Shown here piece after piece: positions 15,373 to 25,915 of a DNA stretch of 64,000 nucleotides. The translations under genes were made by a program, and so were the position numbers. The stretch's first letter is position 1. Each line of letters opens with the position of its first letter. The stretch lies in NCBI RefSeq assembly GCF_025822605.1, contig NZ_JACKTY010000041.1, positions 62,001 through 126,000 on the forward strand. Direction: 5' to 3'. The notes under the pieces are model-generated. The model searched no databases, was not told where the DNA came from, and saw only the letters and a program-made list of their open reading frames with translations. Source of the stretch: Mycolicibacterium komossense. GTDB lineage: Bacteria > Actinomycetota > Actinomycetes > Mycobacteriales > Mycobacteriaceae.

Positions 15373-16687
15373 CGTCGCGTGCCGCCCGCTCCCCCGACCG
15401 AACAGCTCCCTCCATGTAGCCGGTCCACTCGCGCGCGGTTTCGGTGCCGGCCCAGTGGATGGCCCCGACCGGAGCCGTCAGCGCCGACCCGTAGGACGTC
15501 CACGCTCCCGGTGGGAAGTGCCCGCTGTAGCAGCCGCGGGTGAATTCGTTCATGCTCCAGTCGTATTCGAGGTATTCGACCGGGTTCGCGGCCTGCTCCC
15601 CGAACACCGTCATCGCGGTCTCCACAAAGACTTGCTGCCGTTCCGCGGCACTGCGTAGACCCCACTTCAGCGAGTCGGCGCCCTCGATGAAGCCGACGAG
15701 CACGCCACCCGCATAGCCAGGTGGGGTGTTGTCCATGACCACTGGGATGGGCCCGCCCTCGATGACCGCCTCCCCGCTCAGTCCGGCATCCCGCCAGAAC
15801 GGCCGGGCGTAGACCAGGTAGATCTTGACCACCGCAATGGAATGCAGTCGTTGGCTCAACTGGTCGCGGTCACTGGGCAGAATCGGGTCATACCGGATCC
15901 GCGCTGCCATCGGCGGTGCAGTCGTGACGATGGCGTGCCGGGCGGTGTAGCGGGATCCGTCGTCGGTGACTGCTAGCACACCGTCGTTGTGGGCAAGTTT
16001 GTGCACCGGCGCGTTCAGGCGGACCACGTCGCCGAGGCCGGCTGCCATCCGGTCGCACAGCGCCGACGGGCCGCCGTCGATGCGCCACTCCTGGGCTTGG
16101 CGGTCGATACCGCGCAATGCGCCGATCAGGCCCGTCGAACGGAAGTAGAACGCCGCATGCAGGAGCGACACCTCAGTGGGGTCGGGGACGAACAGCGCCG
16201 CACAGGCTGCGGTGAACTGGGCCCGCGCCGCGGCATCCGGCACAACAGTCCGAATCCAGCCGGCGAAGGTCTGCTCGTCCAACACCGCGGCGTCTGGAGT
16301 GCGCCACGGCTGTTCCATGTCGACGGCCTCGACCAGCGCCGTGAACTGAGCTGTCGCGGAATCTAATTCGATGTGATTCTGGGCGAGTGCCTGCGCCTCC
16401 ACCACCCGACCGTCGTGCACATGCACCACCCGTCCCGAGGTGGCCGCGTCCACCAGCTGCAATCCGAATCGGTCCACCAGGGCGCGCAGCGCCGTGTGCT
16501 CGTCCGAAACCCACTGCCCGCCGAGTTCCAGCCACTGCCCGTCGGCGGTGAATCCACCCCTCGTCCGCCCGCCGACCCGGTCCGCGGCTTCCAGGACCTG
16601 CACCGTCGCCCCGAGGTCGACCAGGGCGTGCGCCGCGGTGAGGCCGGCCAAGCCGGCGCCCACCACGATGACGTCGACGTCGGTCAC
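15353..16687 (-). CDS. FAD-dependent amine oxidase (flavin monoamine oxidase family)
   Basis: The 444-residue protein opens with the FAD-binding Rossmann motif VVGAGLAGLTAAHAL and the VGGRTRGGF loop, and closes with IHWAGTETAREWTGYMEGAVRSGERAA, the second FAD motif of the monoamine oxidase family. It oxidises a primary or secondary amine to an imine with production of hydrogen peroxide; the substrate is unknown. It overlaps the purine-type permease gene by 4 bases and ends the operon that also encodes a flavin monooxygenase and an adenosine deaminase. Confidence 0.9.
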   Translation of the reverse strand: MTDVDVIVVGAGLAGLTAAHALVDLGATVQVLEAADRVGGRTRGGFTADGQWLELGGQWVSDEHTALRALVDRFGLQLVDAATSGRVVHVHDGRVVEAQALAQNHIELDSATAQFTALVEAVDMEQPWRTPDAAVLDEQTFAGWIRTVVPDAAARAQFTAACAALFVPDPTEVSLLHAAFYFRSTGLIGALRGIDRQAQEWRIDGGPSALCDRMAAGLGDVVRLNAPVHKLAHNDGVLAVTDDGSRYTARHAIVTTAPPMAARIRYDPILPSDRDQLSQRLHSIAVVKIYLVYARPFWRDAGLSGEAVIEGGPIPVVMDNTPPGYAGGVLVGFIEGADSLKWGLRSAAERQQVFVETAMTVFGEQAANPVEYLEYDWSMNEFTRGCYSGHFPPGAWTSYGSALTAPVGAIHWAGTETAREWTGYMEGAVRSGERAARDVMASSY

Positions 16688-18207
16688 TCAGTCAGCCCGA
16701 CCTGTTGGGCTTCGGTGTTGGACATCTCGAATTCCGCTCCGACAGGCAGACTTTCCTGCGCCCGGACGGTTCTACGGCCCAGCAGCAGGTAGCCGCCGAG
16801 CCCGATGACGAGGGCGACGATCACGCCGAGATTCGAGAACGCCCAAGCGCCATCTTTGCCACCCAGGCCCAGCGGCCCCAGCAGATAGCCCTGCCACGCC
16901 AGCCACGGCGCCATCGAGTTGGTGACCAGACCCCAACCGATGACGGTGGCGATGGCGATCAGCGCGATCGGCATCCACCGGATGTCGCCGTAGCGGCCGC
17001 GCGGATCGAACAGATCCCGTTCGGCGTAAGGTCCGCGGCGCAACGCCAGGTCGGCGATGAAGATGCCACACCAGGCGGTGATCGGCACGCCGAGGGTGAT
17101 CAGGAAGCCCTGGAACGGGCCGATGAAGTTAGGCGAGAAGAAGACCACCGCGATCGCTCCGAGCAGCATGATGAGCGCGTCGACCCCGACCGCCGTCACC
17201 CGCGACGTCTTCAGGCCCACGTTCAGCAGAGCCAGACCTGATGAGTAGATGTCCATGATCGCGCCGGCCACCAGACCGACCACCGTCACCACCGCGAACG
17301 GGATGAGGAACCAGGTGGGCAGGATCGTGGTCAGGGCCCCGACGGGGTCGCTGGCGATCGCCTCGTTCAGCGTGCTCGACGAACCAGCCAACAACACGCC
17401 ATAAATGAGCAGCACCGCGGGTGGGAGCGAGCAGCCCAAGGTGGTCCAGCCCACGATCCCCTTGGAGGACGCGGTGCGGGGCAGGTAGCGCGAATAGTCC
17501 GCGGCCGCGTTGACCCAGCCCAGTCCGAACCCGGTCATCACGAACAAGATGGCGCCGATGACGATCGGTGTGCCACCTGGCGGTAGCGCAGCCAGAGCGT
17601 GCCAGTCGACCTGGTTGATAGTGAACGCGATGTAGAGCGCGGTCAGGACGGCGGTGAGCACCGTCAGCCAGCGCTGCAGCCTCATGATGACGTCGAAGCC
17701 GAGCATGCCGCCTGCGACGATCATCGTCACCACCACCAGCAGCGCAACGACTTTCACCACCACCCCGCCGGTCCAGCCGAGCCGTTCGAAGATCGTCGAG
17801 GTGGCCAGCACGGCCACCACCACCAGGCTGGTTTCCCACCCGACCGTCAGCATCCAGGACAGCAGTGACGGCAGCCGGTTGCCGCGGACTCCGAAAGCAC
17901 TGCGGCTCAATGTCATTGTCGGGGCCGAGCCGCGCCGGCCAGCGGTTGCGATGTATCCGCACAGTAGGTTCGACGCGATCACGCCGACCAGGACCACGGC
18001 GAGCGCCTGCCAGACCGACATGCCGAACGCCAGTACGAACGAGCCGTAGCTAACCGACAGTACCGACACGTTGGCGGCGAACCACGGCCAGAAGAGATCT
18101 CGCGGTTTGCCTTTGCGCTCGTGTTCGGCGATCGGGTTGATGCCGTTGGTCTCGACGGCAAGTGTCTTGCCGCGCGTGGCCGGGCCGGGCGATTCGGTGA
18201 TACTCAT
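16684..18207 (-). CDS. Purine/cytosine permease, NCS1 family
   Basis: The 507-residue protein has about twelve membrane helices. The N-terminal AEHERKGKPRDLFWPWFAANVSV pattern and the helix 1/helix 3 signatures are those of nucleobase:cation symporter-1 proteins such as CodB. These import cytosine, purines, hydantoins or related heterocycles with H+ or Na+. Its position between an amine oxidase and a flavin monooxygenase/adenosine deaminase pair suggests it imports the compound that the operon degrades. Start ATG is preceded by GGAGGA. Confidence 0.9.
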   Translation of the reverse strand: MSITESPGPATRGKTLAVETNGINPIAEHERKGKPRDLFWPWFAANVSVLSVSYGSFVLAFGMSVWQALAVVLVGVIASNLLCGYIATAGRRGSAPTMTLSRSAFGVRGNRLPSLLSWMLTVGWETSLVVVAVLATSTIFERLGWTGGVVVKVVALLVVVTMIVAGGMLGFDVIMRLQRWLTVLTAVLTALYIAFTINQVDWHALAALPPGGTPIVIGAILFVMTGFGLGWVNAAADYSRYLPRTASSKGIVGWTTLGCSLPPAVLLIYGVLLAGSSSTLNEAIASDPVGALTTILPTWFLIPFAVVTVVGLVAGAIMDIYSSGLALLNVGLKTSRVTAVGVDALIMLLGAIAVVFFSPNFIGPFQGFLITLGVPITAWCGIFIADLALRRGPYAERDLFDPRGRYGDIRWMPIALIAIATVIGWGLVTNSMAPWLAWQGYLLGPLGLGGKDGAWAFSNLGVIVALVIGLGGYLLLGRRTVRAQESLPVGAEFEMSNTEAQQVGLTE

Positions 18208-18256
18208 GATTGTCCTCCGCTCGGGTGGTGGATGCTCGACACTGAGCGAGGGAAAC

Positions 18257-19612
18257 TCATCGGGACGTCACCGCGTGACGTACTCGCGCGGCCTGATGGT
18301 CGTTGCCGAGGTGCGGGCCGTCCCCGAAGATCCGCTCCCGCAGGGTGCCACGCCGGGGTTCGGCCGGCAGCAGGCCGCGTCGGCGCAGTTGCGGCACAAC
18401 GTGGTCGATGAAGTCGACGTACGAGCCCGGCGAGACGAACGGGGTGAAGTTGAACCCGTCGAGGCCGGTGTAGTCCACCAGTTCGACAATCTCGTCGGCG
18501 ACCTCGTCGGGCGTGCCGACGACAATCAGCTCCCGCATGCCGCGGCGCAGGAAGTCGGCGGTGGCCTCGCGGACGGTGTTCTCGCGGTAGCGGTCCACCT
18601 GGGTGCGGCCCCCCTCGGTCTGCACGGTGGCGAACGACGCGTTCGGGTCGAGGCTGGCGAGGTCGATGCCGGTCATGCTGGCGTAGTAGGTCCGGGCGGC
18701 GTCGGCGTCGACCCAGGACAGGTACTCCTCCAGCCGCTCCTGCGCGTGCGCCCGAGAGGAGCCGGTCACCACAGATAAACCTGAAATGCCTTTGACAGCA
18801 TTGGATTTGCGACCTGCTGCGACGGCGGCGTCGCGCAGGCCCTGGACCTGGGTGCGAAGCATCGCCGCATCCTTGCCCTGAAGGAACGACATTTCGGCGT
18901 TGGCGGCCGCGAACGTGCGGCCCGCGCTGGACGCCCCGGCTTGCAGGATTACCGGGGTCCGCTGCGGCGACGGCTCGCAGTTGAAGTATCCCGACACCGA
19001 GAAGTACGGACCGTCATGCTGGATCGGGTGGACCCGTGAAGCGTCGGCATACAACCGGGACGCCTTGTCGGCCACCACGGCGCCGTCCTCCCAGGATGAT
19101 TCGAGCAGCTGGTAGGTGACATCCAGGAAATCCTGCGCCATGGCGTAGCGCTCGTCGTGCGGAACCGGTGCCCGCCCGAACAGCTCGCAGACCACAGCGC
19201 TGCTGGTGGTCACCACGTTCCAAGCGAGCCGGCCTCCGGTGAGGTGGTCCAGGGTGGCCAGCCGACGGGCGTTGGCGTAGGGATGCTCGAAGGTCGTCGA
19301 GGTGGTGATCGCGAATGACAGGTTGCTGGTGTGGCTGGCCATTGCCGGGACCAGCAGCATCGGATCGTTCTTGGGGATCTCCACCGCCTGTTCGAAAGCC
19401 ACGTCGGGTGTGGCGCCGTTCAGCCTCGGATAGCCGTAGGAGTCGGCCAGGAACAGCAGGTCGAAGCCGCCGCGGTCGAGTAGCTGGGCGAGGCTGACCC
19501 AGTAGTTCAGGTCTTTGTAGCGGTAGGTCTGGTTCTCGGGGTGCGCCCACAGTCCCTGGCTGGTGAGGTTCACCCCGTTGATCTCGAACGCGGACAAGAT
19601 GATCGACTTCAT
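18257..19612 (-). CDS. FMN-dependent LLM-class monooxygenase (NtaA/SnaA/DszA type)
   Basis: The 451-residue luciferase-like protein has the NtaA/SnaA/DszA features: SQGLWAHPENQTYRYKDLNYWVSLAQLLDRGGFDLLFLADSYG region, the NVVTTSS segment, and the QAGASSAGRTFAAANAEMSF motif. Such enzymes use FMNH2 supplied by a reductase to oxidise chelators, thiophenes, amines or purine-like heterocycles. I chose the ATG at 19612 because it overlaps the adenosine deaminase stop as ATGA and has GGAGG upstream. No flavin reductase is encoded nearby. Confidence 0.88.
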   Translation of the reverse strand: MKSIILSAFEINGVNLTSQGLWAHPENQTYRYKDLNYWVSLAQLLDRGGFDLLFLADSYGYPRLNGATPDVAFEQAVEIPKNDPMLLVPAMASHTSNLSFAITTSTTFEHPYANARRLATLDHLTGGRLAWNVVTTSSAVVCELFGRAPVPHDERYAMAQDFLDVTYQLLESSWEDGAVVADKASRLYADASRVHPIQHDGPYFSVSGYFNCEPSPQRTPVILQAGASSAGRTFAAANAEMSFLQGKDAAMLRTQVQGLRDAAVAAGRKSNAVKGISGLSVVTGSSRAHAQERLEEYLSWVDADAARTYYASMTGIDLASLDPNASFATVQTEGGRTQVDRYRENTVREATADFLRRGMRELIVVGTPDEVADEIVELVDYTGLDGFNFTPFVSPGSYVDFIDHVVPQLRRRGLLPAEPRRGTLRERIFGDGPHLGNDHQAARVRHAVTSR

Positions 19613-20592
19613 CGCGGTTCCTCCTGTAGCCACGCGGCGATGGCGGTGGTCATCTGGTTTCTGGTGCTGGTGCTCATGCCTTGGGCGGACGTTCCGGAGC
19701 GGGCGAATCCGGCCAAGGTGTGATCGTCGAGACCCCAGGTTTGCCTGCCTATCTCGTATTGTCCGGTGATGCTGACGCCGAACCAGAGCTGGTCGTCGGC
19801 GTTGAGCGTCACCGGAACGCCCGCGGCCAGCAGGGCCGGCGCCGGGTGGACGCCAAGGTCGGCCACCACTCCGAGCGCGACGTTGGAGACCGGGCAGATG
19901 TCACAGCAGATCCGCTCGGCCGCCAGGCGGTCCACCAGCTCCGAGCTCTCGACGGAGCGGAAGCCATGCGAAAGACGGCTGGCGCCAACCACATCAAGGG
20001 CTTCGGCGACGCTGTCGGGGCCGCCGGTCTGGCCGGCGTGGCTGACGATCGGCAACCCTGCCGCGCGGGCTTTGTCGGCAGCCCCGGTGTACCGATGCAG
20101 CCCGGCGGGCTCGACGAAACCCGCTGTGCCCAAGGCGGTCACCCCAGCTCCGGCGAAAGTGGCTGCGACGGAGGCGAGTTCGACAGCGATCTCCTCGTCC
20201 GAATCGGTGTTGACGGTCAGGGTAGCCCCGACTTCGATGCCGGTGTCGTCGGCCGCTTCGGCGAAGGCCTTCAGGATGGTGTCGGTGACGTCGGTGAGGG
20301 TGCCCAGTGTCGAGTAGAGCTGCGGTTCGATCGCCGGTTCCAGATAGACGACACCCTGCGCGGCCTCCTGGTGGACCAGGGCGCGGCATAGCCCGGCGAG
20401 GTCTTCGCGGCTTTCGACCAATGCCGGCACGGTGCCGTAGGCGTCGAAGAAGGACCACACGTCGGGAAACTGATCGGGACGGTCGAAGGGTGTGCGGCGG
20501 CGTTGGGCCAACTCCTGGACCGCGGCCAGCGGATAGGAGCCGTCGAGATGGGCGTGCAGGTGAGCTTTGGGCAAGTCGCGCAGGGATCGCAT
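19609..20592 (-). CDS. Adenosine deaminase family protein
   Basis: The 327-residue metal-dependent deaminase has the expected zinc motifs: HLHAHLDGS near residue 11, SHAGQTGG (His plus catalytic Glu region is altered to Gln-Thr), RLSHGFRSV and the Asp pair in LNADDQLWFG. It removes an amino group from an adenine-like ring in the cytoplasm. The HAGQ sequence, where canonical adenosine deaminases have HAGE, is notable because that Glu protonates the ring, so its substrate may differ. It is the first gene of the operon, divergent from a LysR regulator. Confidence 0.85.
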   Translation of the reverse strand: MRSLRDLPKAHLHAHLDGSYPLAAVQELAQRRRTPFDRPDQFPDVWSFFDAYGTVPALVESREDLAGLCRALVHQEAAQGVVYLEPAIEPQLYSTLGTLTDVTDTILKAFAEAADDTGIEVGATLTVNTDSDEEIAVELASVAATFAGAGVTALGTAGFVEPAGLHRYTGAADKARAAGLPIVSHAGQTGGPDSVAEALDVVGASRLSHGFRSVESSELVDRLAAERICCDICPVSNVALGVVADLGVHPAPALLAAGVPVTLNADDQLWFGVSITGQYEIGRQTWGLDDHTLAGFARSGTSAQGMSTSTRNQMTTAIAAWLQEEPR

Positions 20593-20706
20593 AGGTCCTC
20601 CGCAGATTAGGAGTCTGGCGCAGGACCTCTTCGTAACCTGTGCGGTAACGGCAGCTTAAGTTCAGTGCGCGAGCACTGGCGAATAGGCGTTTAATCAGCG
20701 CTCATA

Positions 20707-20724
20707 GGCCTGACCAATCAGGCC
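20707..20724. promoter_or_regulatory. Candidate LysR regulator operator
   Basis: A perfect inverted repeat, GGCCTGA and TCAGGCC separated by CCAA, lies in the 159-base region between the divergent deaminase operon and the LysR gene. Its position and T-rich symmetry suit a LysR binding box (T-N11-A type). It is 28 bases upstream of the regulator start. Confidence 0.5.
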
Positions 20725-20751
20725 AGCTGGCGGCGTTCGGAGGGGCTAGGT

Positions 20752-21642
20752 GTGTCCGATCTAGATCTTCGGCTGCTGCGCTATTTCGTCGGGTTGGCCG
20801 AGGCGCGCAGCTTCACCGACGCTGCGCGGGTATTGCACGTCGCCCAGCCGACGCTGAGCCAGGGCATCGAGCGGCTGGAGAGGGTCGTCGGCACCACGCT
20901 GGTCGATCGTGGGCCTCGCGGTTCGACCCGTTCGGTGGCACTGACCGAGGCGGGGCAGGTGTTGTTGCCCGCCGCGACGGACATTCTGCAACGAATCGAG
21001 CGGGCGTTGCAGTCGACGCGCAATGTGGCGCGAGAGGCACCGCTGGCCATCGGGTTCGGCAGCAGCACGCCGCGGGACGTGACCAGTCGCCTGCTGGCGA
21101 CGTGCGACCGGCTCGCGGTGGCGCTGAGTCTGCGGCATGTGCCGTGGGGTGCAGAGCTCGATGCGCTGCGCAACGGGTCACTCGACCTGTGCTTTCTGCA
21201 GGTGCCGGAGAATTTCACCGATCCGCAGCTGCGCGTGGTCACCCTGCGCCGGGTGAGCCGGGTGGCGGTGTTCAGCCGCGACCATCCCCTCGCCGGCCGC
21301 GACCGCCTCGAGCTGGCCGAACTCGACGCCGAGCCGATCATCGACGCGGCATCCGACCGCGACTTCTGGATTGTCAACCCGCGGCCCAGCCGACGTGAGC
21401 CGCACACCGTCGGGCCGCCCGCGACGACCGTCGAGGAGATGCTGGCTTTCGTCACCGCCGGGCGCGGAATGGCCATCACGAGCTTGTCCGTTGCGCAGGC
21501 CCACGGCGGCGCGGAGCTGTCGTTCGTGCCGATCATCGACCTCGACGACGTCGTCCTGGTGATCGCGGGCAACGCGCAGGACCGGCGGCTGGCGGTTACG
21601 GCGCTGCTGGCGGCACTGGACGCCGCGGAAGTGGTGAAATGA
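20752..21642 (+). CDS. LysR family transcriptional regulator
   Basis: The 296-residue protein has an N-terminal winged HTH (residues 3-62: LRLLRYFVGLAEARSFTDAARVLHVAQPTLSQGIERLE region) and a type-2 periplasmic-binding-like effector domain. It starts at a GTG after GGAGGGG. Being divergent from the amine oxidase/permease/monooxygenase/deaminase operon, it is the likely activator of that operon in response to its substrate. Its stop is 3 bases before the next gene, an FAD oxidoreductase, which may be co-transcribed with it. Confidence 0.92.
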   Translation: MSDLDLRLLRYFVGLAEARSFTDAARVLHVAQPTLSQGIERLERVVGTTLVDRGPRGSTRSVALTEAGQVLLPAATDILQRIERALQSTRNVAREAPLAIGFGSSTPRDVTSRLLATCDRLAVALSLRHVPWGAELDALRNGSLDLCFLQVPENFTDPQLRVVTLRRVSRVAVFSRDHPLAGRDRLELAELDAEPIIDAASDRDFWIVNPRPSRREPHTVGPPATTVEEMLAFVTAGRGMAITSLSVAQAHGGAELSFVPIIDLDDVVLVIAGNAQDRRLAVTALLAALDAAEVVK

Positions 21643-21645
21643 GCC

Positions 21646-23082
21646 GTGGCGAGCGAGCTCTCCCGACAGACCTTCGTTCGTGGTGCGCTGGGTTCGGCGG
21701 CCTTGCTCTTGAGTTCGTGCCGGGCGACCACATCGTCGACTCCCCCGTCACCGGTCAACGCGGCACCTGACTGGGCGTCACTGAGTTCGTCGCTGGACGG
21801 CGGCGTCGTCCAACCATCCAGTAGTGATTTCGCCTCGGCGAAGGGGCTTTTCAACACCCGCTTTGCCTCGTCGACCCCGGCGGCCGTCGTTGCGGTGCGC
21901 TCGATGTCGGATGTGCAGAAGGCTCTGACTTTTGCTTCGTCCAGTGGCGTGAAGGTGACTGCCCGCAGCGGGGGACATTCGTATGTCGGTGCGTCGGCCG
22001 CCGACGGGGCTCTGGTACTAGATCTGCGGCGGCTGCCCGGTGGCGTTGCCTACGATCCAGCGTCCGGGTTGGCGACGGTGCCGGCTGCCGCGAATCTGAT
22101 GTCGGTACAGACTGCGCTTGCCCCCTATAGCCGGTCGATTCCGACCGGGAGTTGTCCTTCAGTCGGGGTTGCCGGTCTGACGCTGGGCGGCGGTTTGGGC
22201 TCCGAGGCGCGACGGCATGGGTTGACGTGTGACGCGCTGGCATCGGTGTCAGTGGTGCTGCCCTCTGGCAACCTGGTGACTGTGTCGGCCGACAGTGAGC
22301 CGGACTTGTTCTGGGCGCTGCGCGGCGGTGGCGCGAATATCGGCGTGGCAACCTCGTTTACACTCCGCACGTTCGAGACAGGCGATCGCGATGTGGTCAC
22401 GCTGACCTTCCCTCAGGCCGCGACTGCGCAGGTAATTCACGGCTGGCATCACTGGCTTCTTGGTGCCGAGCGGTCGGTGTGGAGCATGGTCAATGTGACG
22501 GTCGGTTCGGATTGGCGGTGCAGCGTCATCCTGGCGACTTCCCCGGGCTCTGGACCATCTTTGGCTCGCGATCTGACTGCCGCGATAGGTGTTGCTCCGC
22601 TGAGTAATTCGGGTCAGATGCTGGACCACATGGCGTTCGTCAACTACTTCGCCGGCGGAACGGACGCGGTGCGGCCACGGGCATTCACGGCGGGATCGGA
22701 CATCGTTGGCGAGATGACTTCAGACGCTGCGGAGGCGATTGTCGCAGCGATGTCGGCCTGGCCCTCGGCGGCCGGGTCGGCGACTGCCGTGGTGGAGTCA
22801 TTGGACGGCGCGGTGCAGGATGTGGCCGTCGGCGATTCAGCGTTTCCGTGGCGGCGGCAGGCCGCCTGCCTGCAGTGGTACACGGAGGCTCCGGCGCCTG
22901 AGGCGACCGAGTGGTTAAGCACCGCCCACTCAGCACTGGGGACGAATTCAGTTGGTGGGTATGTGAATTACCTTGAGCCGGGTAACTCAGCCACCCGATA
23001 TTTTGGTTCGAACCTGGCTCGGCTCCGAGGCGTTCGTGCTCAAACCGACCCCGGTGCGGTCATGGTGTCAGATCTGGGATGA
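21646..23082 (+). CDS. Exported FAD-binding oxidoreductase (BBE/PCMH family lipoprotein)
   Basis: The 478-residue protein has a signal ending in LLLSSC, a lipobox, so it should be an extracytoplasmic lipoprotein. The FAD domain contains ARSGGHSYVG, whose His is the usual covalent flavin site, and TGSCPSVGVAGLTLGGGLG, whose Cys fits a second covalent link as in berberine-bridge enzymes. The C-terminus ends with the BBE motif YFGSNLARLRGVRAQTDPGAV. It would oxidise an alcohol or sugar with oxygen. It starts with GTG three bases after the LysR gene. Codon use looks less GC-biased than its neighbours, and the 3' end overlaps the convergent vapC gene by 23 bases. Confidence 0.85.
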   Translation: MASELSRQTFVRGALGSAALLLSSCRATTSSTPPSPVNAAPDWASLSSSLDGGVVQPSSSDFASAKGLFNTRFASSTPAAVVAVRSMSDVQKALTFASSSGVKVTARSGGHSYVGASAADGALVLDLRRLPGGVAYDPASGLATVPAAANLMSVQTALAPYSRSIPTGSCPSVGVAGLTLGGGLGSEARRHGLTCDALASVSVVLPSGNLVTVSADSEPDLFWALRGGGANIGVATSFTLRTFETGDRDVVTLTFPQAATAQVIHGWHHWLLGAERSVWSMVNVTVGSDWRCSVILATSPGSGPSLARDLTAAIGVAPLSNSGQMLDHMAFVNYFAGGTDAVRPRAFTAGSDIVGEMTSDAAEAIVAAMSAWPSAAGSATAVVESLDGAVQDVAVGDSAFPWRRQAACLQWYTEAPAPEATEWLSTAHSALGTNSVGGYVNYLEPGNSATRYFGSNLARLRGVRAQTDPGAVMVSDLG

Positions 23083-23464
23083 GAACAGCCACATCACCAT
23101 GTAGGTGCGCCAGCCCACCGTCGAACGTCGCCAAATGTCCGCCACGACTGCGTGCAAGCTGAGCAAGATACGCGTCAGTGACCTGCCGATGCCCAATTAC
23201 TCCGGCGAGCTGCACATCGGCGAAAGATATTTCGTCGGACCAGAATTCGTGACGTGCGGATTCTTCGATACCGCCGACCACCGCCTGAGCAGTCGCCGAG
23301 GATTGACCCGATCTCAGCAAGAATCGAACCAGGCTGCCCTGAGTGATCGGACAGGTCGCGAAACCTCCGTCGAAATCGGACAGCCACGCCGCGGCGTGGT
23401 CGTGATGTACATGCTCAGCGACAACCAGTGCGATGAGGACATTGCTGTCGAGCAATGCGTTCAT
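23060..23464 (-). CDS. vapC: VapC-family PIN-domain ribonuclease toxin
   Basis: The 134-residue protein is a single PIN domain: NALLDSNVLIAL (first catalytic Asp), a central conserved acidic site, VTDAYLAQLARSRGG and LATFDGGLAHL (C-terminal Asp residues). VapC toxins cut tRNA or rRNA and are held inactive by the partner VapB. The start overlaps the vapB stop as ATGA. The local GC content appears lower than in neighbouring genes, consistent with an acquired accessory module. Confidence 0.9.
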   Translation of the reverse strand: MNALLDSNVLIALVVAEHVHHDHAAAWLSDFDGGFATCPITQGSLVRFLLRSGQSSATAQAVVGGIEESARHEFWSDEISFADVQLAGVIGHRQVTDAYLAQLARSRGGHLATFDGGLAHLHGDVAVLIPDLTP

Positions 23465-23703
23465 TCCTCGTCTTCCAGGGACCGGACGTCTTCGGAAGTG
23501 ACCACTCGCCCCACACTGACCACGGGTAAACCAGTGCGTGGGTCGGTAGATGTAGGGCGTGCACTGGCGGTGTTCAATCCGCGACGCATCAGATCAGCCA
23601 CTATCTGACTCATGGTCCGGTGCGTGTCACGGGCTATCGCTTGCGCCTGTTTATGCAGGTCGTCGGGTAAATCAATGGTGGTGCGCACAACCAATTCTAG
23701 CAT
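23461..23703 (-). CDS. vapB: VapB-family ribbon-helix-helix antitoxin
   Basis: The 80-residue protein opens with the ribbon VVRTTIDLPDDLHKQAQAIA and a helix with MSQIVADLMRRGL, the RHH DNA-binding pattern. The acidic C-terminal tail (SEDVRSLEDEE) would block the VapC active site. The start is uncertain between ATG 23703 and GTG 23688, the latter giving the more typical VRTTIDLP opening. It precedes vapC with a 4-base overlap. Tandem octamer repeats directly upstream are likely operator sequence for autoregulation. Confidence 0.85.
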   Translation of the reverse strand: MLELVVRTTIDLPDDLHKQAQAIARDTHRTMSQIVADLMRRGLNTASARPTSTDPRTGLPVVSVGRVVTSEDVRSLEDEE

Positions 23704-23708
23704 CAGCA

Positions 23709-23738
23709 CATCATGATGCGAAGATGCGAAAATGCGGG
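23709..23738. promoter_or_regulatory. Candidate VapB operator: palindrome plus tandem octamers
   Basis: The palindrome CATCATGATG (23709-23718) runs into tandem copies GATGCGAA, GATGCGAA and the related AATGCGGG (23715-23738). The array sits immediately upstream of vapB where RHH antitoxins bind repeated sites as dimers. Confidence 0.45.
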
Positions 23739-23886
23739 TTGCCTCCTATAGGGCACTCAGCCTCGTGGCCGCTCGAAGCATTGACCCAATCTGACAGTGA
23801 CGTAAATTACACCGGTGCCACAGAGTGCCCATCACCACACCGCCGGCATCCCCGATATCCTTAGACCGTCTACTAGCGTGGACGGG

Positions 23887-25755
<1,869 letters not shown>

Positions 25756-25915
25756 ACCAACCGTCGTATTCTCGTGCGATGGATCGCACACTTAGCGAAC
25801 CTAATCTGGTATCAAGGGTCGGACATATTTGACCCGTGACGGTAGTAGGGAGCTTCGCCGAAGTGCTCAGTTGGCGCGTTGACATGGCACCTTCGGCAGC
25901 GCGAAGGTCGCGTCG

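Noticed and set aside
23083..23886. Evidence of a mobile element around vapBC
   Set aside because: GC appears lower, but no transposase, integrase or terminal repeats were found, so only a transferred toxin module is suggested.
25756..25915. Weak GGGTC/GACCC inverted repeat between FAAL and mmpL
   Set aside because: Only five-base arms ten bases apart; not distinguishable from chance at this GC content.
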